This document shows, piece after piece, positions 32,495 through 40,896 of a stretch of 64,000 nt of DNA (positions are counted from its first letter, which is position 1; each line of letters starts with the position of its first letter). Both the position numbers and the translations under genes were made by a program. This DNA comes from Clostridiaceae bacterium (GTDB lineage Bacteria > Bacillota > Clostridia > Oscillospirales > Acutalibacteraceae), in the NCBI GenBank assembly GCA_021769555.1, contig JAETSR010000005.1, forward strand, positions 62,001-126,000, read 5' to 3'. The notes under the pieces were generated by a model, which did no database searches, was not told the origin of the DNA, and was given only the letters and a program-made list of their open reading frames with translations.

Positions 32495-32525
32495 AGCCGT
32501 GGGTACTATTGCCCGCGGCTTTTTT
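32495..32525 (+). terminator. Terminator-like attenuator in the pyrB leader
   Basis: Hairpin AGCCGTGGG/CCCGCGGCT (one G-T pair) followed by six T residues, beginning about 7 bases after the expected transcription start. Since it lies between promoter and gene, pyrB expression must depend on read-through. No PyrR-binding consensus was recognised. Confidence 0.75.
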
Positions 32526-32556
32526 CAGAAAAAATGCGAGGAAAGGCGGAAAATAC

Positions 32557-33486
32557 ATGCGTCATCTTATAGACCCACTGGATTTCAACATGGAGGAGAC
32601 CACAAGGCTCCTGGAGCTCGCCTCAAAGATACTGGACAACCCTCGGGACTATGCCCACTGCTGTGACGGCAGGATTTTGGCTACCCTCTTTTTCGAGCCC
32701 AGCACCCGCACAAGGCTCAGCTTCGAGTCGGCCATGCTGAGGCTTGGGGGCCAGGTCCTGGGCTTTTCCTCGGCGGGCAGCAGCTCAGCCTCAAAGGGCG
32801 AGAGCGTTGCGGACACCATCAGAATGATTTCCGGCTACGCCGATATAGCCGCCATGCGGCACTTTAAAGAGGGCGCCCCCTTTGTGGCGGCCCGGTACTC
32901 GAAAATACCTGTTGTAAACGCCGGGGACGGCGGGCACCAGCACCCCACCCAGACCCTCACTGACCTTTTCATGATAAAGAGAAAGCGCGGGGAGATAGGC
33001 CGTCTCACCATCGGCCTCTGCGGCGACCTTAAATTCGGCCGCACCGTGCACTCCCTGATAAAATCCCTTGTGCGCTATGAGGACGTGCGCTTTGTGCTCA
33101 TATCCCCCGAGGAGCTGCGCACGCCGGGATACATAGTAAAAGAGGTCTTGGAGCCCTCTGGACACTGTTTTGCCGAGGCCCGCAAAATAGAGGAGGTCAT
33201 GCCGGAGCTGGACGTGCTCTATATGACCCGGGTCCAGCGGGAGCGCTTCTTCAACGAGGAGGACTATGTGCGCCTTAAAGACTCCTATATACTCACCCCC
33301 GAAAAATTAAAGAGCGCAAAGAAGGACCTTGTGATAATGCACCCGCTCCCGAGGGTCAACGAAATAAATACCCTTGTGGACGAAGACCCCAGGGCGCTGT
33401 ACTTTGAGCAGGCCAGAGGCGGCGTGTTCGTGAGGATGGCGCTGATATTGGCGCTTTTGGGGATTGAGCCTGAGATTTTGGGATAA
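32557..33486 (+). CDS. pyrB: Aspartate carbamoyltransferase catalytic subunit
   Basis: Forms carbamoyl-aspartate in de novo pyrimidine synthesis. 309 residues. The carbamoyl-phosphate motif [13 protein letters not shown] (about 47-59), [10 protein letters not shown] and HPLPRVNEI are intact. ATG 32557 has AGGAAAGG upstream. The regulatory chain gene pyrI is present but lies 7 kb further on, after five lipoprotein genes, so an allosteric E. coli-like holoenzyme is expected. Confidence 0.97.
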   Translation: MRHLIDPLDFNMEETTRLLELASKILDNPRDYAHCCDGRILATLFFEPSTRTRLSFESAMLRLGGQVLGFSSAGSSSASKGESVADTIRMISGYADIAAMRHFKEGAPFVAARYSKIPVVNAGDGGHQHPTQTLTDLFMIKRKRGEIGRLTIGLCGDLKFGRTVHSLIKSLVRYEDVRFVLISPEELRTPGYIVKEVLEPSGHCFAEARKIEEVMPELDVLYMTRVQRERFFNEEDYVRLKDSYILTPEKLKSAKKDLVIMHPLPRVNEINTLVDEDPRALYFEQARGGVFVRMALILALLGIEPEILG

Positions 33487-33511
33487 TTACAATGCTTGGG
33501 GGTGGGATATC

Positions 33512-34894
33512 ATGAAGAAAGCTTTTGCGTTATTGATGTGTACCGTTATGCTGGTTACTGCCGGGTGTGCAGAAAAAAGCCCGGTCCCCGAGGAAAAGCC
33601 CTCGGAGCCCGATACCCTGCGGATGGTGACCGACATGGGCTGGATGTCAAAATGGTACACCGGCAAGACCCGCATAAAGGACGGCAATAACGCCCTGCAG
33701 CAGATAATCGACTACTTCGGCGGCACCCCCAACGGGCTCAAGGTGGAGCTTGAGGTGCTCCCCACAGATGACGGCGAGTATCAGGCGGCGCTCACCCATA
33801 TGCGCACCGAGATAATGGCGGGCAAGGGCCCGGACGTGTTCTATCTGTCCTGCTTCGGCAGCTGCGAGGATTCCCTGCCCATCAACACCCTGTTCCTCAA
33901 CCCCGAGCACGCCATGTCCTCTGATTTTTTCCTCCCGCTGGACGAGTACATAGAAAACGCCAAGTTCATGGAGTGGGACAAGCTGGACAAAAAGGTCATG
34001 GAGGCCGGGCAGTATGAGGGGCGTCAGTATATCCTTCCCATGTTCTACCGGCTCTCTATGGGCGTGCTCCACCGGGAAGCGGACGCTGAAAGCCTGCCCT
34101 CCGATTGGCAGGAGGCGGTCTCAAGCGGGGAAGAGGACATACGCAGAATGTACGCCCAGGCCGTGTCCCGCTCCACGCCCGGCTTCCGGGAGACCGTTTT
34201 CGGACAGATAGCCGACAATGTGGGCGAGGAGCTCCTTCTGGACAAAGACGAGCTGTTCCAGCGCACGAAAGAGGCGCTCATGCTCTACGAGCAGTACCCA
34301 AAAGTCCCCAGCGGCTCAAAGACCAACTCAGGCATGTGGTATATCAACTACTCCGACTACAGCTTATATTACCTTAACGGAACCGAAGACCCGCCAAAGG
34401 AGAACACGGATTTTACCTTCTTCGCGCCCAAGGGCACTGAGGGGAGCGTCACCGCCGCCATTGAGCACTGGTGCGCCGTGAGCAGCGGCACGAAGCACCC
34501 GGAGGACGCCTTCTCCATTATCGACATGCTTCTCAGCGAGGAGTTCCTCTCCTGCCGCCACTTCTGGAACACGAAAAATTCCGTCTCAGTGGATATTCCC
34601 CTTTTGGGCTGTCCCGGCTATGGCTGCATCCCTGTGAACACCTCCATACTCTCCACCAACAAGAAAAGGTTCAAGGACTGCGGCATCCCCCAAAAGCAGT
34701 CCGCCGCGCTCGCGAACGCCCGGGAGGACATCACCTACGCCTACATCACCAGCAATGTCGACCGGGAGCTTGACCATATGTTTATAGAGCTCAGAGACAG
34801 GATAAAGAAGGGCGAAGCCCTCACTGACGACGACATACGCCGCCTGACGGACAAGACCCACTCGACCCTGAAAATGATGCTCGCCGAATCATAA
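33512..34894 (+). CDS. Solute-binding-like lipoprotein, array copy 1
   Basis: 460 residues. A lipoprotein signal ends at LVTAGC with Cys19 as lipid anchor. The mature part resembles ABC solute-binding proteins of the extracellular family 1 type: RTEIMAGKGPDVF, FLPLDEYIENAKFM, YILPMFYRLS, FFAPKGTEGSVTAAIEHWCAV, EDAFSIIDMLLS. It ends in THSTLKMMLAES, a tail shared by the array. No permease or ATPase gene is nearby. The start has GGGGGTGGG upstream. The gene begins 26 bases after pyrB. Ligand unknown. Confidence 0.85.
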   Translation: MKKAFALLMCTVMLVTAGCAEKSPVPEEKPSEPDTLRMVTDMGWMSKWYTGKTRIKDGNNALQQIIDYFGGTPNGLKVELEVLPTDDGEYQAALTHMRTEIMAGKGPDVFYLSCFGSCEDSLPINTLFLNPEHAMSSDFFLPLDEYIENAKFMEWDKLDKKVMEAGQYEGRQYILPMFYRLSMGVLHREADAESLPSDWQEAVSSGEEDIRRMYAQAVSRSTPGFRETVFGQIADNVGEELLLDKDELFQRTKEALMLYEQYPKVPSGSKTNSGMWYINYSDYSLYYLNGTEDPPKENTDFTFFAPKGTEGSVTAAIEHWCAVSSGTKHPEDAFSIIDMLLSEEFLSCRHFWNTKNSVSVDIPLLGCPGYGCIPVNTSILSTNKKRFKDCGIPQKQSAALANAREDITYAYITSNVDRELDHMFIELRDRIKKGEALTDDDIRRLTDKTHSTLKMMLAES

Positions 34895-34908
34895 AGGAGA
34901 TACCCAAA

Positions 34909-36177
34909 ATGAAAAAGCTTACAGCACTTCTGATGTCCTCCCTAATGCTGCTCACTGCCTGCAGCTTCTCAGAAAAAGACGCGGCAACGGCGGAGATTAT
35001 CACCGGGGAGGGGAAGAAGACCGTGCCGCTGGTGAACATGCTTGTGGACGCGCCGTGGATGGGCACTAACCTGAGGGCCGTGCTGAACGAGGTGCCCGGG
35101 AGCGGCCGGGATTTCTGGGTGGAGTTTGAGGTGCTGACAACTGAGGAACCGGAGCGCTCCAACCGGCTGACGAGAATCCGCACGGAAATGATGGCCGGTA
35201 AGGGGCCTGACCTGTTCGTTGTGGACATGGCCTGGAGCTGCAGCAGCCGTTCCCAGAACAGCGGGGAACTTCTGGACCCGGTCTTCCGTTTCCCGGAGCG
35301 GTCCATGGACAACCGGCTGTTCCTGCCTTTGGACGAGTACATGGAGAAGGGCAGGACAGATTACAGCGCGTTTTGTCCCGGCCTCATGGAGGTATGCCGG
35401 AACGGCGAGGGCCAGCAGCTCCTGCCGCTCACCTATTACATAGATGCCGCCTCCTTCCGAAAAGGCGCATATGATATCCCCGGGGACTGCACCTCAAGCC
35501 AGCAGGCCATGCTGGAGTCCGGTGTGCCCATACTGGAATATTATGCCAGCTCCGTGCGAGTGCTGCCCCTGGGCTATTTCGGCCGGGACGCGGACTATGA
35601 AAAGGAGGAGCTCACGTTTACAGAGGAGGAGCTTTTCGAGCAGGAGCTCATATGGTTCGAGCACTTGACGCGCTTCGAGGAAGGGTACTATAAGGATATC
35701 CTCGATACAGACAGCTTCTCCATGGGCGCGTTCGTGGCGGCCGACGCTGAGTTCCTGACAGTCCCCGCCAGGAACCGCGACGGCGGCGTTACGGCCTATG
35801 TAGCCCTTGCAGGAGCGGTGAACCGCAACTCAAGCTGCCCTGAGTATGCCTTCCAGGTGCTGGACAAGCTGGCAGGCGAGGATGTCATGCGGGCAGAGGG
35901 ACTGTATAACTGGAGCGGCGGTATAGTCGCCAACACCGGGCTGGGCGGGCCGGATAAGCCCATATTCTGGATACAGATGGATAAGGAGTCCTACAGTGAA
36001 TACCTGGAGATACTGGACCAGGTGACCGTCTTCAAGCTGCCCAGCTCCCTGGAGCAGGCCATAGACGAGACCTTCTTTGTCCCATTCTTTAATGGAGAGC
36101 TTAAAGACGAGGAAGACGTCAGGGCGGCTGCCCATAAAGGCTGCACGACCATGACCATGATGCTCACCGAATCATAA
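34909..36177 (+). CDS. Solute-binding-like lipoprotein, array copy 2 (divergent)
   Basis: 422 residues. Lipobox LLTAC gives Cys18. It keeps RTEMMAGKGPDLFV, LFLPLDEYMEKG, QLLPLTYYID and the C-terminal MTMMLTES, but much of the middle differs from copies 1, 4 and 5, and it is the shortest copy. AAAGGAG precedes the ATG 14 bases after copy 1 ends. Probably the same fold with a different ligand; function unknown. Confidence 0.82.
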   Translation: MKKLTALLMSSLMLLTACSFSEKDAATAEIITGEGKKTVPLVNMLVDAPWMGTNLRAVLNEVPGSGRDFWVEFEVLTTEEPERSNRLTRIRTEMMAGKGPDLFVVDMAWSCSSRSQNSGELLDPVFRFPERSMDNRLFLPLDEYMEKGRTDYSAFCPGLMEVCRNGEGQQLLPLTYYIDAASFRKGAYDIPGDCTSSQQAMLESGVPILEYYASSVRVLPLGYFGRDADYEKEELTFTEEELFEQELIWFEHLTRFEEGYYKDILDTDSFSMGAFVAADAEFLTVPARNRDGGVTAYVALAGAVNRNSSCPEYAFQVLDKLAGEDVMRAEGLYNWSGGIVANTGLGGPDKPIFWIQMDKESYSEYLEILDQVTVFKLPSSLEQAIDETFFVPFFNGELKDEEDVRAAAHKGCTTMTMMLTES

Positions 36178-36207
36178 TAATTTTTATATAAATAGAGGTG
36201 CAAAAAA

Positions 36208-37572
36208 ATGAAAAAAGCTTTTGCAATTTTGATGTGTATAATTATGCTGGCCCTCAGCGGCTGCAAGCCCGGCGGTGAGAGCCAGGCCCCGGAAGTCCCG
36301 GTGGAGGAGAGCTCCCTGCGGGTGCTGATGGATTTGGACATGGGCAGCAACATAGTTGAACCCAAGCTCAAGCGCGCATTGGAAAAATACCTGGAGACGG
36401 AGGACGGAGGCTTTCAGAGCTTTCAGAGCACCATAAAGGCCCTGGGCGGCCCTGAGAAGCTTGAGCTCGAGTTTCCCCCTGTGCAGGGGAACGAGCGGGA
36501 GATGTACCTCACCTCCCTTCGCACGGAGATAATGGCGGGCAAAGGCCCGGATGTGTTCGTCTGCGACGCCGGGCCCTCCTTTGTGACGGACCTGGCACAT
36601 ATCTCAAACGGCACTGTTGGCGGCGGCTGGTCCGAGCCGGTGTTCAACTTTCCCCGGCAGGCCATGAAGCGCAATATGTTCCTCCCCCTTGACAAGTACA
36701 TCCCGGACTTTCAGTTCACAGACTGGGAGCGCCTGACCCCCGTTATCATGGACGCGGGGAAGTACGGCGACAAGCAGTACCTTCTGCCCATGACCTATAC
36801 CCTCCCCATGACCGTGTTCAAAAAGTCCAGCTTCCAGCACACCCCCTCAAAGGAGATGACCTGGGAGGATATGCTTAGCGGCGGGCCGGAGCTGAAAGCC
36901 GCCGCGTCCCTGGACACCTCCGTCTACCAGGGCAGCGCCCTCATGCCCATGGCCGCCGGGGACAAGGACGAGCTCGCCTTCACCGAGGAGGAGCTGCTGA
37001 GCTTCATGAAAGAGAAAATAAAAGCGAGAGAGGAGACCCTTCAAAACAAAGACCTGCCCGCCAATACCGATTGCTGGTTGGCCTCCGGCTTCACCGACAA
37101 CTATCTTCCAGAGGGGTTCACCTCAGATGACGGGCTCACCATGGTGCCCCTCTACTCCCGTGAGGGCGGCTGCGGCGCCACTATCACAAGCTTCGCCGGG
37201 GTGAACGCCAACACAGAGTCACCCAAAGCGGCGGCGTTTTTCGTGGACTATCTTCTCAGCGAGGAATGTCAGCTCTCCGGGCTCTATGCCTACCCCCTCA
37301 CCGGCAGCTCGGTGCCCGTGATGGAGGGGCTCATGCAAAAGGACACGGCCATTCCCTGCGGCGACAGCGGCTCCTGGTGCCTGTCCCCTGAAAACTACGA
37401 GGGATTCTGCGCCCTCCGGGACAGCATCACCCGCGCGGAGTTCGCCACGCCTCTGGGCAAGGAGCTGTCCGGCCTCTGCGGCGAAATGATGGACTATAAT
37501 AAGCGCAAATCCGCCGAGAGCAGAGTCCACGACGCCTACATGCGCATGAACATGATGCTCGCCGAGTCATAA
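36208..37572 (+). CDS. Solute-binding-like lipoprotein, array copy 3
   Basis: 454 residues. Signal and lipobox ALSGC (Cys19), then KPGGESQAPEVP, a linker shared almost exactly with copy 5. The mature body (RTEIMAGKGPDVFVCD, MFLPLDKYIPDFQF, YLLPMTYTLPM, EGGCGATITSFAGVNANTES) is closer in style to copy 2. It ends in YMRMNMMLAES. AGAGGTG precedes the ATG. Spacing to neighbours is 25-30 bases. Confidence 0.82.
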   Translation: MKKAFAILMCIIMLALSGCKPGGESQAPEVPVEESSLRVLMDLDMGSNIVEPKLKRALEKYLETEDGGFQSFQSTIKALGGPEKLELEFPPVQGNEREMYLTSLRTEIMAGKGPDVFVCDAGPSFVTDLAHISNGTVGGGWSEPVFNFPRQAMKRNMFLPLDKYIPDFQFTDWERLTPVIMDAGKYGDKQYLLPMTYTLPMTVFKKSSFQHTPSKEMTWEDMLSGGPELKAAASLDTSVYQGSALMPMAAGDKDELAFTEEELLSFMKEKIKAREETLQNKDLPANTDCWLASGFTDNYLPEGFTSDDGLTMVPLYSREGGCGATITSFAGVNANTESPKAAAFFVDYLLSEECQLSGLYAYPLTGSSVPVMEGLMQKDTAIPCGDSGSWCLSPENYEGFCALRDSITRAEFATPLGKELSGLCGEMMDYNKRKSAESRVHDAYMRMNMMLAES

Positions 37573-37596
37573 AAATTTCACAAGAGGTGCACTAAA

Positions 37597-39027
37597 ATGA
37601 AAAGAGCTATAGCGATTTTGATGTCTGTACTCCTGTTCACCCTCACCGCCTGCACCCCCGGCAAAAGCGAGAGCAGCGAGCCGAAGCTAGCCGCCGACAC
37701 TCAAAAGGAAAAGGCCGCGAGCGCCGCGGCGGAGGAATCCGCAGACAAGGGCGAGAACGTTCTTCAGGTGGCGACGGATATCGACTGCCTGAGCTCGTCT
37801 TTCAGGACAAGAGGGGACACGGCAAAAGACTCCAAGGCTAGGGATGGGCAGAAGGTCTTCCGGAATATGCTCGAGCACTGCGGCGGCACCCCAAACGGGC
37901 TCGAGGTGAGGCTGAAGGTGCTCGACCGGGAGAGCATCAGCTATGAGAGCGAGCTGACCCATATGCGCACTGAGATAATGGCGGGCGGCGGGCCCGATGT
38001 GTTCCTCATGTCCGGTTTTGGCGGGGGAGACAGGGCCCTGCCTGAGAACACCCTGTTCCAGAACCCGGGGGCCGCCATAAAGAAGGGGCTTTTCCTGCCT
38101 CTGGACGAGCATATCGAGACTGCGCGGTTCATGGACATGGAGAAGCTCCACTCCAAGGTGATGGACGCGGGAGTGTACGAGGGCAAGCGCTATATCCTGC
38201 CAATGTTCTACCGGATATCCTTTGGCTGGGCAAATAAAATCATCGACCCCGCAGAGCTCCCATCCAGGTGGCAGGAGGCAGTGTCCAGCGGGGACGGGGA
38301 CATCCGCGCCATATACGGCGGGAATTTGGCCGCCGCAAGCTTCAGGCAGGTGGTCTTCGGGCAGACCTATTTTAACGAGGAGCTCCTGCTTCAAAAGGAG
38401 GATTTTTTCCAGCGCACAAAGGAGGCCGTGGAGCTCTACAGAGAGTCCTGGCTTTCCTCGGGATTATCCTATGAGGAAAGGGGGTGCTTCTCCTGGGGCG
38501 ACGGGCTCGCGGGCAGGTTCACCGGCAGTACCCCCGGCGACAACACCTACTTTGCCCCGCGCAACAGCGAGGGCGGGCTCAGCGCCGCCATAGAGCACTG
38601 GTGCGCCGTAAACGCCAACACCAAGCACCCTGAGGACGCTTTCTTCATTGCGGACATGCTTCTCGGCGCGGACTTCCTGAAATTGGAGAATTTCTGGGAC
38701 AAAAATCCCCGGGACAGCAGTCCCCATGCCGTGGCCCTGTTCAGCATGATGCAAGGGGGCAATATCCCGGTGTATACCGACTATATGACCACAAAAATCA
38801 GCTATACCAACACCGTCATCTATAAAGACATGCAGAAGGCCCTAGCCGAAGCCGAAAGTGAGATAGATTACGTATATTTTACATCAAATGCTGACCGGGC
38901 AATGGACAGCATGTTCCGCGGCCTGATAGAGAAGGTGGAAAACGGCGAGGACATCCCCGAGGACGAGCTGCGCCTCCTGACGGACAAGACTCACTCTACC
39001 CTGAAAATGATGCTAGCTGAGTCATAA
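37597..39027 (+). CDS. Solute-binding-like lipoprotein, array copy 4
   Basis: 476 residues, the longest copy. Lipobox TLTAC (Cys19) is followed by a long Ala/Glu/Lys/Ser-rich linker (about 20-55). Body motifs RTEIMAGGGPDVFLM, FLPLDEHIETARFM, YILPMFYRIS, FAPRNSEGGLSAAIEHWCAVNANTKHPEDAF match copy 1. It ends in THSTLKMMLAES. AGAGGTG lies upstream. Ligand unknown. Confidence 0.84.
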   Translation: MKRAIAILMSVLLFTLTACTPGKSESSEPKLAADTQKEKAASAAAEESADKGENVLQVATDIDCLSSSFRTRGDTAKDSKARDGQKVFRNMLEHCGGTPNGLEVRLKVLDRESISYESELTHMRTEIMAGGGPDVFLMSGFGGGDRALPENTLFQNPGAAIKKGLFLPLDEHIETARFMDMEKLHSKVMDAGVYEGKRYILPMFYRISFGWANKIIDPAELPSRWQEAVSSGDGDIRAIYGGNLAAASFRQVVFGQTYFNEELLLQKEDFFQRTKEAVELYRESWLSSGLSYEERGCFSWGDGLAGRFTGSTPGDNTYFAPRNSEGGLSAAIEHWCAVNANTKHPEDAFFIADMLLGADFLKLENFWDKNPRDSSPHAVALFSMMQGGNIPVYTDYMTTKISYTNTVIYKDMQKALAEAESEIDYVYFTSNADRAMDSMFRGLIEKVENGEDIPEDELRLLTDKTHSTLKMMLAES

Positions 39028-39047
39028 CTTTTTAAGCGAGGTAAAAA

Positions 39048-40424
39048 ATGAAAAAAGCTTTCGCAATTTTAATGTCTATACTTATGCTGTTTCTCACCGC
39101 CTGCAAGCCCGGCGGCGAGAGCCAAGCCCCGGAAGTCCCGGAGACTGGGGAGCAGGAGCCCCTTCGCGTGGTAACAGATTCCTATTTGGTCGCTGACTGG
39201 TATTCCCCAAACCCTGCCCTGCCGGAGCAGGGCAAGCAGATATTCCAGGTGATGATAGAGCACTTCGGAGGAACGCCCAACGGCGTGCAGGTGGAGCTTG
39301 AAGTGCTGCCCGCAGACCGTTCCCAGTATGAAGCGGAGCTGACCCATTTAAGGACACAGATAATGGCTGGCGGCGGGCCGGACGTGTTTCACCTCTCCGG
39401 GTTCGGCGGCTGCATACAGGAGCAGCCAAATTCCACGCTGTTCCCAAACCCTGAACATGCCATGGCCTCCGGATTTTTCCTGCCCCTGGACGATTATATT
39501 GAAAACGCCAGGTTTATGGATTTTGATAATTTCGACCGGGCGGTAATGGACGCCGGCAGGTACGAGGATAAGCAGTACATATTGCCCATGCTCTACCGCA
39601 TACCCGCCGGCGTCCTTCGCAAGGAGGCAGAGCCGTCTTCCCTTCCGTCCAGCTGGACGGAGGCCCTCACATGCCCGGACGACGAGGTTCGGGAGCAGTA
39701 TTCCCGGGCGGCGGTTGAGCTTCCTGGCTTTAGGGAAATGATGTTTGAACAGATAGCCGACAACGCGGGTGAGGAGCTCCTTATCGACCGGGACGAGCTT
39801 TTCCAGCGTACCAAGGAAGCTCTGGATTTATACAGGGAATTTCCCAATGGCATAAAGGGCCGCAGCCTGGACGACTGTGTGTGGACCATTGATTATTATT
39901 GGCTGGACAATACCAGCGAGGATGAGGCTGCCTATACTTTCTTCGCGCCGCGGAATCCCCAGGGCGGCGTGACCGCGTCCGTAGAGGCCTGGTGCGCGGT
40001 AAACAAGAACACGGATTTCCCCGAAGACGCTTTCTTTATTACGGATTTTCTGCTGAGCAGGGATTTTCTCAGCTATTCCAAATTCTGGAACTCAAAAAAA
40101 TTTCCCTCAACTGACGACGTAATGTTCAGCGCCGTCAATCTGGGCGCTATTCCTGTGCACAATGCCATACTGACCACGCCCAAAGGCTTCTTTATGTCGG
40201 ACAGAAACCCCATCCAGTCTACAAGGCAGATGGAGGCCCTAAAGGAGAGCAGGGAAAGCGTTACCTTTGCCTATCTCACCAGCAATGTTGACCGGGAGCT
40301 TGACCATATGTTTTTATCCCTTGTAGAGAGGCTTGGAAAAGGCGAAGCCTTAACCGATGAAGATATCCGCAGAGCCACGGACAAGACCTATACTACCCTA
40401 AAAATGATGCTCGCTGAATCATAA
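39048..40424 (+). CDS. Solute-binding-like lipoprotein, array copy 5
   Basis: 458 residues. Signal, lipobox FLTAC (Cys19) and linker KPGGESQAPEVP match copy 3 nearly base for base, while the body (LRTQIMAGGGPDVFHLSGFG, FFLPLDDYIENARFMD, ELFQRTKEAL, TSNVDRELDHMF) matches copy 1. It ends in YTTLKMMLAES. This mosaic suggests recombination within the array. The gene is followed 16 bases later by pyrI. Confidence 0.84.
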   Translation: MKKAFAILMSILMLFLTACKPGGESQAPEVPETGEQEPLRVVTDSYLVADWYSPNPALPEQGKQIFQVMIEHFGGTPNGVQVELEVLPADRSQYEAELTHLRTQIMAGGGPDVFHLSGFGGCIQEQPNSTLFPNPEHAMASGFFLPLDDYIENARFMDFDNFDRAVMDAGRYEDKQYILPMLYRIPAGVLRKEAEPSSLPSSWTEALTCPDDEVREQYSRAAVELPGFREMMFEQIADNAGEELLIDRDELFQRTKEALDLYREFPNGIKGRSLDDCVWTIDYYWLDNTSEDEAAYTFFAPRNPQGGVTASVEAWCAVNKNTDFPEDAFFITDFLLSRDFLSYSKFWNSKKFPSTDDVMFSAVNLGAIPVHNAILTTPKGFFMSDRNPIQSTRQMEALKESRESVTFAYLTSNVDRELDHMFLSLVERLGKGEALTDEDIRRATDKTYTTLKMMLAES

Positions 40425-40440
40425 AAAAGGAGGAAATTTT

Positions 40441-40866
40441 ATGCTGAACATCGACAGTATCGAAAACGGAATAGTCATCGACCATATCACCGCCGGGCGG
40501 GGAATGAGGGTCTATGAGCTCTTGGAGCTCCATAAGCTGGACACCTGCGTGGCCATAATCAAAAACGCCAAGAGCAGCAAGTTTGGCAAAAAAGACATAA
40601 TAAAAATTGAGGGCATGACCGACGTGGACCTGGACGTGCTGGGCTTTATCGACGACCACGCCACCGTCTGTGTTATAAGGGACGGCAGGCTCATTGAGAA
40701 GAAGCAGCCGAAGCTCCCCAAGAGGCTTGTGAATATCGTCAGCTGCAGGAATCCCCGGTGCATTACAAGCGTCGAGGACGTGGACCAGGTGTTCACTCTC
40801 TGTGACGAGGGCCGGCACCGCTACCGCTGCCAGTACTGCGAGCAGGTGCTCAGTGAGGAAGGCTGA
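40441..40866 (+). CDS. pyrI: Aspartate carbamoyltransferase regulatory subunit
   Basis: 141 residues. N-terminal nucleotide-binding domain (ENGIVIDHITAGRGMRVYELL, IIKIEG) and C-terminal zinc domain with CRNPRC and CQYC, the four Cys ligands known from E. coli PyrI. Binds CTP/ATP and controls PyrB. AAGGAGG precedes the ATG. Normally adjacent to pyrB; here separated by about 7 kb of lipoprotein genes on the same strand. Confidence 0.96.
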   Translation: MLNIDSIENGIVIDHITAGRGMRVYELLELHKLDTCVAIIKNAKSSKFGKKDIIKIEGMTDVDLDVLGFIDDHATVCVIRDGRLIEKKQPKLPKRLVNIVSCRNPRCITSVEDVDQVFTLCDEGRHRYRCQYCEQVLSEEG

Positions 40867-40896
40867 GCCAAATTATATCAAAGGGGGTGAAGCAAG

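Noticed and set aside
33512-40424. An ABC sugar-uptake operon
   Set aside because: Five solute-binding-like lipoproteins are present, but no permease or ATPase gene occurs in or next to the array.
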